From positions 1,163-65,162 of the forward strand of contig JAAOMT010000072.1 of assembly GCA_016748015.1 (NCBI GenBank): a stretch of DNA of 64,000 nt, written 5' to 3'. The DNA is from Geosiphon pyriformis. Its lineage: Eukaryota; Glomeromycota; Glomeromycetes; Archaeosporales; Geosiphonaceae. Made by a program: the position numbers and the translations under genes. Of the stretch, positions 21,547-32,830 are shown in pieces. The notes below the pieces were generated by a model, which saw only the letters and a list, made by a program, of their open reading frames with translations, made no database searches and was not told the origin of the DNA. Within the stretch, counting starts at the first letter, position 1, and each line of letters opens with the position of its first letter.

Positions 21547-22315
21547 CACACTTGATTCCAACATAGAACAGAACTACTCCAATAATGACACTTGGAAAAT
21601 TGGTACTGTTAATATTAGAGGGCTTAATAATCCTGGTAAAGCTGAAGAGGTGCTACATTGGATTATTGAAGAACAATTTGACTTTGTGATTGTTACAGAA
21701 ACTAAAATGACTCCAACAAAAGAGAAGAGTGTATTTTTTGGTTTTGATGAATATCATGCCTTTTGGAAATCAAGTACAGAGAAACAAATGGGAACTGGTG
21801 TTAGTATACTAATCAAAAAATGTTGGATACACCATGTAGAAACAATTAAGGAGTTTCATGAGAGATTATTGCATTTGGGGTTGAAATTTAGAGGAAGAGT
21901 CAGTGTGCACATAGTAGAACTGTACATGCCTGCTTCCAAAGTGCCTACTGAGGGAGCAGTAGCTAAAGAAATCAGGAAACTTTTGGTAGACATTGTACAG
22001 AACAAAGAGATTATCATAGTTGCAGGCAATTTGAATGAAGATCTGTCATCCAAGTCACTTGAGGAAACATATGCTGCAAATAAGGCCAAAGCTTGTCCAA
22101 TTGCTGCAACATTACAACATATGAATTTAGTGGATACACATGGAGCATATGCAACAAACAATCCAGAAAAGACATGGGCATCAAATGGTATACAAAGAAG
22201 ATTGGACTATGTGTTTACTAATGCAGTTACAGCCTCACTGGTCACAAACATTGGGGTGTTTGATGTTAATAAATCTTTTAACACAGATCACAAAGCAGTA
22301 GTAACAATCATCTGA
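21536..22315 (+). pseudogene. LX ORF2 N-terminus: AP-type endonuclease
   Basis: 259 open codons with the apurinic endonuclease motifs: TVNIRGLN (Asn), VTETKM (Glu), YMPAS, GNLNED, RRLDYVF and TDHKAV (catalytic His). The canonical GDxN is GNLN here, so the catalytic Asp is Asn, which should abolish nicking. This domain nicks target DNA to prime reverse transcription. A stop at 22313 separates it from the rest in the same frame, so ORF2 was once continuous. Confidence 0.9.
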
Positions 22316-24737
22316 TCTGATAGAATCTTGGCAGGCACTAAAAAATCTAGATCTGGAAGGAAGAAGTGTAGCACAACTATGATTAATATTAGAAAAGCAT
22401 CTGGGATTCAATAGGAGATCTATGCAGATAAAGCACAAAGAAAATCAATAGATAACAGCAATGATGATCTAAACCAGATGTGGCTTACAATCAAAGAGAC
22501 TGTGTTATAAGCTGCTGAGTGCCTACTGAAAAGGAAAGTGGGAGCCCAATCTGCACACACAAAGAAAGAATGCATAGATCACAAGCTTGTTAAGATTGTT
22601 GCTGATATAATCAAACTAATAAGAGTAAACAATGCAGATATGCATGATAACAATGTTATGCAGTTGTTGGCCAAATGGAAACAGCTGAAACCTAAGGCAG
22701 TTAATGCGTATCTGATGACTTTTCCAAATAATAAGCTAATCATGGAATTACTTAATATTAAGAAAGAATACAGATCAACACTGCAAGCTAGGATCAGGCT
22801 ACAACAGCAAAGACAGATAGTGGACAATATTATTAGGAGACAACAAAACTTTGATCTAAACAAAGGAGCTATGATCAAAAGCATCATGAACAGAAAAAGA
22901 TAAAGAATTGTACTAGACTATGTAATTGAAGAAGGCGAATTTCATGATGATCCTGATGAAATTAAAAAGCTAGTAAACAGAAAAGCCCAAGGGTGGACCA
23001 GAACAAGAAGCATTGAGCCTAACCTATGGAAAAGTTGGGAACACAGATTTAAGCCAATTGAAAGCATTCCAGACCATGCCTTTGATAGTGTAATGAATGA
23101 ATTAACAAATGAGAAATTTGAACACATATTGAGCCACACACCCCATAACAAAGCTCCTGGCCCATCAGGCATTCAAGCTGAACTCTGGAGGAAGGCTGGG
23201 CCTAATACCAAGTCTAAACTGAAAACATTGCTCAATGCTTGCATTAAAGCAGCAAACATGCCTGAAGAGTGGAGAGTAGCACAAGTTATACTGATTCTAA
23301 AGCCAAAAAAATGGGGTGGCAATATTGACATCACCAGACTGATCACACTCATTGAAAGCACCAGAAAAATCTTAACAAAGATTCTAACTGCTAGGATATC
23401 AAAAGCATGTGAACTCCACAATGTCCTAAAAGATTACAATACCTCTGTATTAAAGAATACCTTTACAGCAGTGCCTATTCATGTGATTAATGCTGTAGCT
23501 GAACATGTAAGAGAATTTGATAAGGAGGCTTGGTTTACATTTCAGGACATGAAAAAGGCATATGATTTAGTGGGATGGAAACCCATGGAAGCTGCACTAA
23601 AAAGAATTAAGATGAACAATAGGTTTACTGAGCTGTTTGGCTTGATGCACAACAATAGAAGCAACAGGATCATAACTGAATTTGGGTTAAGTGATAAATA
23701 TCAAGTAAAAAATGAACTGGATCAGGGGGAAACAAGCTCACCCATTATGTCGAGAATTTTCTACGACCTCTTACTGTGCAAAGTAAAACAAGCCAATTAT
23801 AGTTAGGGATACAAACTGACAGCAGCATGGAAAAAGTGGGATAATCAATCAGATACACAATCTCTGTTGGTGTCAGTAAATCACCTAGCCTTCGTCAATG
23901 ACACAGTGTGAATAGCTAACTCAAGACAAGGAATACAAAGTATTTTGGACACAGCCAGCTCCTTTTTTAGAATAGTGAATATTGAGATCAACTTAGATAA
24001 AACTGAGACAATGGTGACCAGACCCTCCAAAGGGAGATTTTTGATGGTTGAGCCACTAAAATTTGGTCCAGATAAACAAATCTTGAAATTGTTGGATCCA
24101 TCTACATGTACCCAATATTTGGGAGTATGGATCAGAACAGATGGGAAAAATGAGACTGTTCTAAAAATAATAGGATCTGACATTGAAGCAGTGTGTGCAG
24201 TCATCAGGAAAAAACACATAACTGAGAAACAGGCCATTTACATTTTTAACAGTGTACTCAGTCCAGCTATTGAATTCAGATTTTAGTTGACTTATATTCC
24301 TAATAGCTGGGCTAGAAAATGGACTTCAAAGATTTTGGCCACTGAAGAAAAAAGCAAAACTTTCAGTAGATTTCTCAGCCAGTGCCATGCATTACTCATC
24401 CTTGTATAACCTGTTCAAAATTGATGATATACAAGCAAAAAGCAAGATCACAGATTTGTTAGTTAAATTGAACAGTGCTGATATTGCTGGAATGGCTACA
24501 AAAATCAGACTAGCCAACTTGCAGGTACAGAGATGATCAGCTCATAGTATACTTGAATATCCCACTAATGAACAATCTAAGCCAGAGGTTAATCTTATAG
24601 CAAACATTATACAGATGATGGAAAAAAGAGGCATCTCATTCAAGAGCAATGGTAACACACATGGAATACCTGAATCTTTAAGACCACAGACATATTTAAT
24701 TGAGTCTATCTTACCTTCAAGTGAAACCTATATTAAA
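22316..24737 (+). pseudogene. LX ORF2: linker and reverse transcriptase
   Basis: Same frame as the endonuclease up to about 24345, then one frameshift. RT landmarks: KAPGPSGIQAELW (block 1), FQDMKKAYDLVGW (block A), LDQGETSSPIMSRIF (block B), and LAFVNDTV in block C, where the first Asp of the catalytic pair is Asn. Stops occur at about 22901, 23804, 23908 and 24284. The thumb region (MHYSSLYNLFKIDDIQ) continues in the shifted frame and is cut at 24737 by the N1 insertion. RT would have performed target-primed reverse transcription. Confidence 0.87.
24721..24737 (+). repeat. Left target duplication of LX-N1 copy b
   Basis: GTGAAACCTATATTAAA, matched by GTGAAACCTACATTAAA at 27168-27184 (one mismatch). 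It lies next to the T-run that is the N1 poly(A) on the other strand, as expected for target-primed insertion. Confidence 0.93.
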
Positions 24738-27167
24738 TTTTTTTTTTGTTAATGTGTAGCCACACTGATTGTTTATTAGTTAAGTCAACAGTAATGTAAC
24801 AGTTTCATAAAGCCAGCTCACCCAATATTACAAGAATTACAAGATGTGGCTAACCACAGATGAAAAGTCCTAACTACATGCTAGTACTACCTATGCTACC
24901 TAGTGTATTAAACATATCTAATTCATACATCTTACCCATAATGCTAACAAGCTCATGACTATTCTTAACCATACCACTCATCCACTTAGCAGTTAGATCA
25001 GGACTGGATTTGATACTGGATGGCTGATCTTTCCATAAATGCATTATAACATCGAATGTGTTATCATAGACAGAGAAATCTTTATCTTCGATATCATCAT
25101 CATCATCATCATCCATGTCATCATTATCTGACACATCTTCCAAGCAGGCCCATTCACATTTTTTTTCCAGGCATGTCAATCTTTTCTGCATCACAATAGC
25201 AATGGCAGCCAGGCCTTTATTCTGCCCAGCCAATCCAACTACACTTTCCTTAATAGACACATCCACAGCAGGTGGAGTAGGCAACAATTTGGTAACTAAA
25301 ACAACCAGAGCACCAACAGGCTCAACCAAGGATTTTATCAGCAAAGATAGTTCACCAAGATGGGATTCCAGAGAAGCCAACCTAGCTTTGACAGCATTAT
25401 TGATAGCAGAAGGAGCAATAGGCAACATGAGTGTAGTAGTTGGAAGGAGACCACTGAGATCCAAGTTCATATCAGCAGCAGCAGCAACAGGAGGAACCAT
25501 GATAGCAGCAGCTTTAGCATAAGATTTGGATCTAGCAAATGAGGATTTGAAAACTTTGGGGCCACCAGAGAAGTCAGAAGAGACTTTGGGAGGAAGAGGT
25601 GGGGACACCTTGCACTCTAAAGCCAAATGGTCCAGACTTTGACACCTATAGCAGCAGTGACATTCAGGAGTTTCCCACCAGATGCGACAGCCACATAAGG
25701 TACCAGTTTTAGAAACAGCAATGTTCAAAGATTCCAAGAAATCAAAGGTAACCACAGCAAACCATTGACATTGATAAGAATCAGGGGAGTGGGGAATGAA
25801 ACATGTATGGCCACCAACTTGGGAGACCAAATCACTTATTTCAAATGCAGTACAGCCAAAGAGAAGATTGACCAGCTTAGCTTTGAAGATATCTCTTGAG
25901 GAGATAATCTCCTTTTGGTTGGTAATGGGAAGAATCTTAACACTGTCTTTTCTGACCAAAACAGACCAATAAGAGAGAGCAGTAGCAGCAGAAAAAGTGT
26001 CCTTAAAATGAATCACAGCATATTGTCATAAGCCAGCAGGCTTTAACTTAACAGAAGTGACAACACCAAAATTGCCTAGAGCAGTTTTGATGTCATCAAA
26101 AGAGGTACCTAAAGGTACATCACACAGTGCAACTGACAGAAAGAGAGAAGAAACAGAGGCCACACCAGAAGACCATGCAATCTTAAGAGTGGTCAAAAAA
26201 TTCCCATTACCAATGGCCACTTTGGTGGCACCAGTTAAACTCTCCTGAGATGCAAATTCCACACAGAACAACTTAACAGCATCTTGTGAAACTGACTTAA
26301 GCCCAATACAACCAGGCAGCAGCTGAAACAAAGAACAAAGAAGAGCCATCTTGATCTTGAATGTGGCACCAGGTATTAGATTGGAGGCCACCCAACCAGA
26401 GAACCTCTGACAACCATTCACATTTTCCCAAGCACTACCATCAGCAGCACCAGAAACTGGGGGAAGGACAGTTGATTCCATTTCCATCTGATCAGCCCAA
26501 TCTTTGAAATCATCTGGATTGATGGACTGTTTTGCTACTGAGATTGGCAATGATCTGCTGGAGAGTACCACATCAGGCAACACAGCCAGTGGTTGATCTT
26601 GGCCTATCTTGGGAGATGTGCTGCTGCTGTTGCCATCCATATCAGGAAGAGGGCTGGCTGCTGCTGTGGAGATCTTACTGAAGATCTCATCTGGAACCAC
26701 AAAGGGGTTCAGTGTGACCATAACAGTTGCGACTGCCTGCTGCTGTTTTTTGGAATTTTTTGCTTTTGTGACCATTTGTGAAGTAGTAATAATAGAAGTA
26801 GTAGTCAGAATGGTGAGAGCAGAAAAGACCAACTTGTTGACTGGTCTGTTATTAAAAATCTTTGGGCTTTTAGAAGTAGTGGAGACAACACTGGGACTAA
26901 CCCAAGTGTGTCTTTTGGAAGGAACTTTGACTGGAGAAGAACTACCAGCCAAAGGTGAAGAAAATGAACCAGAAGCCGCTAAAGGCAGCTTTTCACTAAT
27001 ATTTTTTAAAGGAAATGTAGCCAGAACGTTTTGTCTAGCTGCTTCAATAACAAAGAGACTCTCTCATGTTGAAACTTTATTAGTTACTATAAGAAAAGTA
27101 ACATTTGCAACTTTTTTACTCTTAGCTCTATTTGTGGTCATGAAATTTAGGAGAGAAAGAGTTTTTT
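24738..27167 (-). mobile_element. LX-N1 copy b: complete ORF1-only LINE derivative
   Basis: 2,430 bases between perfect-position target duplications, with an A(10) tail. It holds one ~755-codon ORF1 and no endonuclease, RT or RNase H. The last ~145 bases, from TACTAGCATGTAG to CTACACATTAACAAAA, closely match the 3' end of the autonomous LINE LX at 28853-28994. Independent copies share the same 5' end, so this is a defined element rather than a random truncation. It probably moved using LX-encoded enzymes that recognise the shared tail. Confidence 0.88.
24874..27141 (-). pseudogene. ORF1 of LX-N1 copy b (RRM, CCHC, acidic tail), two stops
   Basis: 755 codons in one frame from ATG (MTTNRAKSKKVANVTF) to TAG. 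Order: basic, Ser/Thr-rich N-terminus; DWADQMEMES segment near residue 210; RRM-like unit near 330-400 (VALCDVPLGTS ... YAVIHFKDT); knuckle CYRCQSLDHLALEC near residue 490; Leu/Ala-rich probable coiled coil near 560-640; Asp-rich stretch; end ...MYELDMFNTLGSIGSTSM. TGA at codon 26 and TGA at 26023-26025 (Trp in a sister copy) interrupt it. The last residues, TSM-stop, coincide with the end of LX ORF2, showing where the two were fused. Likely an RNA-binding chaperone for its own RNA. Confidence 0.85.
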
Positions 27168-28864
27168 GTGAAACCTACATTAAAGTTAGAAGCTTACTAA
27201 GAAAGAAAAACATGTTGTATTTGCATCAGATACAGAACAAAGATGAGTCATTGATGACATGGATGAACTTCACAAAGAAGTACAGACAAAACAATAGTGG
27301 TAAAATTCCCAGATGGTTTAAGATTTTAGAATCTACAATCATTATGGACGAGTACAGAAACATTGATGTAGCACAATGTAAGACATTGGGTATGCACATA
27401 CTGACTAACCAAATACCAGATGATTTAGAAACAATGGAAAGAGACACTATTTATATCCATATCCCTGACACTTTACTACCACAATGGAAGTGTGTATGAG
27501 AGAAGTTAAGACTCAGAAAAGAAATAGAAATATCAACAGATGGCTCACTGGTAAGAGCTGGTTCTGAGGAAGCAAGAGAAGCAGCTGCTTTTATAACACA
27601 TAGGATAGAGGCCGAATTTGGTATAGCAATTGATGAAATATTATCATTGACAAAAGCAGAGGCAAAGGCTGTGTTGCTAGCTTTGAAAGCAGTACCTTAC
27701 AGATGCAAACTAACAATAAACACAGATAGTCAAGCAGTGATGACAACGGCTCAAAGATGGTTGTCCAAAGATTCTCCTCTGTCTATTAAAAATCAGCTCA
27801 AAACTTCAAACTGGCATACATGGAATGCAATCAGAGTGATAATAAGGGAAAAGAGGATTGATCTCAACATGAACAAAGTGGCTAACAAACTAGCCAAAAG
27901 ATCTACTACTCTTGATACAGTGAGGTGGGCCTACAATGCTAAGGAGACTGCATACATTCCTGTTTGTGGAGAAGTTGAATTGGATCTAAACATCAGGCAT
28001 TTTCTGAACAAACAGGCTAGTCTTCAATCAGCTTTAGACTGGATAGGCAACAACAAAGTCCAAGAGACAATAGGATCTTTAGACCAAGATATAGACTGGA
28101 TATGCACAACCAAGATTTGGAACTGGGATAAAAAGATGTCATCTGGCTTCATCTCAGCTGGTTCTTCAGCAATGTGCACATTTATTATGAAATCATTTCA
28201 CAACATGCTGCCAACAGCAGAGGTGCTATACAACAGACATTTCCATGTATACCTGAATAATCTTTGCAAGACATGTCACAGGGAAGTGGAAACCAACCAG
28301 CACTTTTGGGAATGCTCTCTAAATACCCAAGAGGGCAAGACACTGATTGATGATGTAAAAGATAAGTGGATACAGTGCCTTTCAGAGGCTGTAAAAAGGG
28401 GACGTGAAACCCATAATACTGATGAGAAGATTATACTGTCTAATGAATACATCATGTCAACGTCTAACATAGATCTGCTATGTAAAGGACTAATTAATAA
28501 GCAATTTGGAAGGATCAATGCTTTTTCTGACATTGACCTAAAGACTAGCAATAATATATTAATTAAGGTGTGTAAATGGGCAGTTACTTAAGCAAGGAAT
28601 AGATTGTGGGGAGAACATTGCAAATTGCAAACTGAATGAGAAAAAACAATAGGTATTGATAATAGGGTCAAGAGAAATCCAACTGTTGGTTCCAGTATAC
28701 ATAGCACTTCAAGAAATAGTGGTAAAGATAATGGCAAACCCATAGTCAAAATAGGTGATGTTTCCACACAGTGTAATGGTATACTGACTAATGTTTTTTG
28801 TGGTAGGAGTACTTTGTATAATAGTGTGATACCCCATAGATTTTTTGGTTATACTAGCATGTAG
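27168..28864 (+). pseudogene. LX ORF2 C-terminus: RNase H and zinc finger
   Basis: Continues ORF2 after the N1 insertion in a frame that matches once 2,447 bases are removed. RNase H motifs: STDGSL (Asp), TKAEAKAVLLAL (Glu), INTDSQAV (Asp), then NMNKVANKLAK in place of the usual HN..AD.LAK, so the last acidic residue is doubtful. The Cys-His module CKTCHREVETNQHFWEC lies near 28267. Stops at 27497, 28589 and about 28637; the final TAG is at 28862 after GYTSM. RNase H would remove template RNA. Confidence 0.86.
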
Positions 28865-29005
28865 TTAGGCATAACCACTTAGTGGTTAGCCACATCTTGT
28901 AATTTAGATTATTGGGTGAGTTGGCTTTATGAAAAAGTCATGCTTTTTAAGTGTAGCTAAACTAATAAAAGACCAGTGTGACTACACATTAACAAAAAAA
29001 AAAAA
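28865..29005 (+). other. LX 3' UTR and A-tail
   Basis: Contains TTAGCCACATCTTGTAAT, TTGGGTGAG and CTACACATTAAC followed by a run of A. The same blocks end LX-N1 copies b and c. This is the likely RT recognition region of the LINE. Confidence 0.85.
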
Positions 29006-29140
29006 AAGGAAAAAATTAGTTACAGAACTTATACTTATGCAATCTGATTTGGATTAACTTTTTATCCTCCATACTGATGTATCCAGCTATAGACTTGGTG
29101 CTGTTCTCTTCCAAAAAAATAAAAATGACAAGAAACATAC
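29006..29140 (+). pseudogene. RNase H fragment of family A copy A4
   Basis: Continues A4 from the LINE target site through QSDLD, FILHTDVSSYRLGAVL and KNDKKHT, with a TAA and other damage. It is cut by the A5 LTR. The next A4 piece is at 36985-37060 in inverted orientation. Confidence 0.82.
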
Positions 29141-29836
29141 TGTTACAGTTGAAACTTATACTTCTTATTAATTATCACATGTATTAGCCACTGATGTCAT
29201 ATAAATTAGCCACTCTATTTTTAGTAAGTGATCATTGACCTGACCATTGACCTGATCACTGACCTAGTCATTGACCTGATTGTTGACCACTTTTGATAGC
29301 TATATAAGCAATGAATCTTTTAACTGTAGAAAAGTATGAAGAAATGAAGAAATGAAGAAATCAAGAAAATCAAATAAATAAAATAACAACTTTCATCTTA
29401 ATCCTTCTCTTATTGCTAATTTCTCTTTCTCTACTTTCAAGTATCTGAACATCTTAAAGATAAAAGATTACTTGTTGGTTATTCCTTATCCTTTTTTTGA
29501 AACATGTAATTGCAACATTTGGAGATTATTAAATAAAACATGACTGAAGAGCACATCTGATACTTGATATTGAATTTTAAGAGCACTGATGTGAGGCATA
29601 AAATTATACCAAGTGTGATCATTTGTTGACAGTATGGACTATCCCTCTACTTTCAGATTCCCTGGTTATCTTTAAAAAGTATAGTGACTGAGATATTTTA
29701 TGAGACTGATCTCGCACATTGAATTCTTACTCATTTAATTCACTCTTTGAAGTTGAATTCCCCTTTGATTATTTCCATTACCCTACAATTCTGTTCTTCC
29801 TTGCTATCCGTTAGCTTGTTACTCCAACCTGTAACA
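29141..29836 (+). repeat. 5' LTR of A5
   Basis: TGTTACAGTTG...CCTGTAACA. U3 repeat units at 29228-29290, TATATAAG near 29302, and a short GAAATGAA tandem near 29337-29360. The primer site TGGTGCTTTC follows at 29843. Confidence 0.92.
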
Positions 29837-29888
29837 TAAAAGTGGTGCTTTCTGTGAGGTTGTCAAAATCCACTTTGTTTCCTATTGT

Positions 29889-31424
29889 ATGGGTAATTAT
29901 TCATACCTGCCACAACAATCAGAAAAACACTTTAAAGCACACAACAAAAACAATCTAGACTTTATTGAACTTAATCCTTTGCCCTCCTGCTTGATTTGCT
30001 TCTCCATTGAAAAACAATTCAGCAGACAATTTCAAGACTTTTGGAACTGGTTCTTGAATGAGCATTCAGCTGAAATCTACACAGCTTATACAATCTATTA
30101 CTTTGACCAAGCTTATTTTGAAGACAACTTTGAAATAAGAAACAACAGTATCAATCAGCTTTTATATTCTGCAATCTTTGAACAACAGTCCTCTGATTTT
30201 GAATATTTGAATCATCAAATCCACATTTGGATTGCTGCCCATCAATCAACAGCAACTCCTCTTGAAACAGAAAAAGAAAGCTATCAAACTGCTCCTGTTT
30301 TTGATCTCTTTTCAAGTGAATCAGAACACTCCACACAAACAGTTACACCTGAACCAATGGCTCAAGACCCTCTGCAACAAAACATTCTGATTGCCCTCCA
30401 AGATATACAGACTGCTTTAGGGCGAAGAAACAACACCCCATTACCATTATTCAGAGGTGATGCCCAAGATCCAATTGAATAGTTGGATGATTTTGAAAGA
30501 GCAGCCATAGCAAACCAATATGATAATGAATACAAGTTCTAAATTGTTGGTGGCTACCTTCAAGGCTCTCCTGCTACTTGGTTCTCACAAAAAACCAATG
30601 CCAATGCTCAGCAAAGAATCATTAGATGGGCACTGGCAAATGCTGGAAAAGATAACACCTCTTTCATTATCCAGTTTGAAACTAAATTTAGGACTCCCAT
30701 CTTAATCTCAAAATGGCATATAGAATTAGAAAGAAAAACTCAAGGTCCTGGTAAGGTTGTGACAGAATATGCCAAAGCAATAAGAAAACTCATTAAATAG
30801 GTAGACTCTGGAAGAAATTGGACAGAAGAGCAGAAAATACATTCCTTTACAAAAGGACTGAGAACTGATCTATCATATGCTCTTTGGCCTCTTCTGGCCT
30901 TGAAAGATAATCCCACAATGGATATGGCCATTGAACTTGCTCAGAGAATAGAAGACAATTAAAAGATGCACCTAAGATTCACACTTCCAGTTTTTGCTCC
31001 TGCTCCCCAAATGGCTGCTACCTCTTTTACTGTCCAAACTCAAGACCCAAATGAACAGTTAATAGATAGACTTACAGCTAATCTTGCCCAGCTATTAGAA
31101 TCATTGGCCCAAACAGTTAGAGAGAATTAACAACCCCAAAGACCCAGATTTGAATCCTGTTTTAATCAGCCCTAACAACCACCATATCAAAGACAGCAAA
31201 ATCGTGGCCCACCTGTGTGCTATTGTTGTGGACTAACTGGACACTTCTCAAGAGACTGCAACAATCTTCCATTACCCCCTCCAGCTCCTAGAAACAATGA
31301 CAATCAAAACAACAGAACCATTAACAATAATGTTCCCAACCAAAGAACCAATCATGCCAACATCAATTTCTTTGGAGAGGATTCCATAGTTGAAGCCACT
31401 GTTTATCAGCCTTTAAACTGGTAG
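29889..31424 (+). pseudogene. gag: gag of A5, with stops
   Basis: One frame from MGNYSYLPQQ to PLNW-TAG. Stops at 30481 (TGG to TAG), 30541 (CAA to TAA), 30799, 30961, 31129 and 31174 are all explicable as single C-to-T or G-to-A changes except possibly 30799. The knuckle CYCCGLTGHFSRDC is present. The region matches A2 and supplies the sequence missing from the A2 gap. Confidence 0.88.
31412..31418 (+). promoter_or_regulatory. -1 frameshift heptamer TTTAAAC (A5)
   Basis: Followed by TGG TAG. The -1 frame is open into the protease region, as in A1 and A2. Confidence 0.8.
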
Positions 31425-32830
31425 GTGCATCTCCAAAGGGTGAGAGTGCAAGCCAACCAGAAGAAAACCCCTTTTATGCTTTTAACCTAACTGATGATGA
31501 TCATAATATGGATGAACTAGCAATCAACACCTCTGAATCAACCAGAAAGAAGAAGAAAGCCAAGGTTGATTTTGTCTTGGACCCAAACAAAGCATCCAAA
31601 TCATCTGCTGATAACAATGAGCCACCAAAGGCTAAGATTTTTAAAAATTCTCCAAAATTGGAACCCCCAGAAATTATACAAAAATCTGAACCCTATTCCG
31701 TTGTTAAGAATCTCATGGAAACCCCAGCACACATTACATTTGGCCAACTGATGACCCATCCACAATTCAGAAAAAATCTTTGCAAATTATTGATACCAAA
31801 GAAAAAGACACCAAAGACCAACAAACACCCTCACCAAGTTGGACTTGCTGATAACAGCAATGTCACCCCTCTGATTTGTAAAGCCCAAGTGGCTGGTTAC
31901 TTCATTGATCTGATCCTAGACAGTGGATCATCTGTTAGTGTAATTGCCAAACATTTTCTTGAAGCAATTGGCAGAAAAATTGATGAGCCTTCCACAAGAC
32001 CAATGACTAATGTACATGGTGACAAGAAGAAAAGCCTGGGCATAGCCAAAGCTATTCCTGTCTGCATTAATAGTATTAGCATTAAAACAGATATGGAAGT
32101 ATCTGAAGCAAAAGAGTACATTATCATTGTTGGTAATGAATGGCTTAAGAAAGCCAAAGCACTACTTGACTATGAACTTTGTGAACTAACCATCAGATAT
32201 GGTGAGAAACATTGTGGTTAAATGCTGACATTGGACAACTCCTCCAGTACCCAAGCAGAACCAAGAAGAAGAACAATCAGATAAATCAGATAATGATGAG
32301 AGCAATGATGAAGAAGATCAAGAAGAACCAGAAGAAACTGCTGAACTCGCTTATACCATCTTTACCAGCAATGGCAAGCCATTAGACAATGTTAAAGCTG
32401 ACAAAGAAGGAATCATGGTAAATGGCAAGCTGATTTGCTGGCCCTACTATGATATCCTCAGAAGAACCTTTGACAGAAAACCTGGCAAAAAAGCAAAATA
32501 CAGTTATTGGTGGCATGGTCCTTGGGCATGGTGCTGGTGTAATAAACTTTTGTATTCACCAAGTGATGAATACAAATCCTGCCTAATCTACTATGAAGAT
32601 TGGAAACCAATTAGCTTGATACCTCAAGAAAAACTTAAAGAAGTACAAAACTCTTTTGAGAATGAACCACCTGAAATCCAATCACTAGTTGTAGAACAAA
32701 GAGAACCTTCCCCTAAAGAAAGAAAAGTGGACATTGAAAATCTGTTGGCTAGGAATAGCCCAGTTATCTCAAAAGAAGGTAATGCCCCTGGACAAACCCA
32801 TGTAATACAACACACCATCACCACCAAAGA
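31425..32830 (+). pseudogene. pol: pol N-terminal part of A5: protease and Cys-rich region
   Basis: Retropepsin LILDSGSSVSVI is kept, and the codon that is TGA in A1, A2 and A6 is AGA (Arg) here. A two-base deletion near 32215 (GAAACATTG for GAAACCCATTG) shifts frame. The Cys-rich block near 32520-32590 (WAWCWC...YKSC) has lost its fourth Cys. An acidic linker precedes it. Confidence 0.85.

Larger units (their letters stand above)
18747..29005 (+). mobile_element. LINE 'LX', APE type with RNase H, interrupted twice
   Basis: Flanked by a 22-base target duplication with two mismatches (18725-18746 and 29006-29027) and ending in a run of about 14 A. It contains ORF1 (RRM and knuckle), ORF2 (endonuclease, RT, RNase H, zinc finger) and a ~140-base 3' UTR. 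Inserted in it are a solo LTR (19082-19769) and the antisense LX-N1 (24738-27167). Without these it is about 7.1 kb, which looks full length. All enzymatic domains are damaged. Confidence 0.9.

Noticed and set aside
24874-27141. Host RRM and zinc-knuckle RNA-binding gene.
   Set aside because: Target duplications, an A-tail, the LINE-like 3' end and several copies show it is a mobile element.
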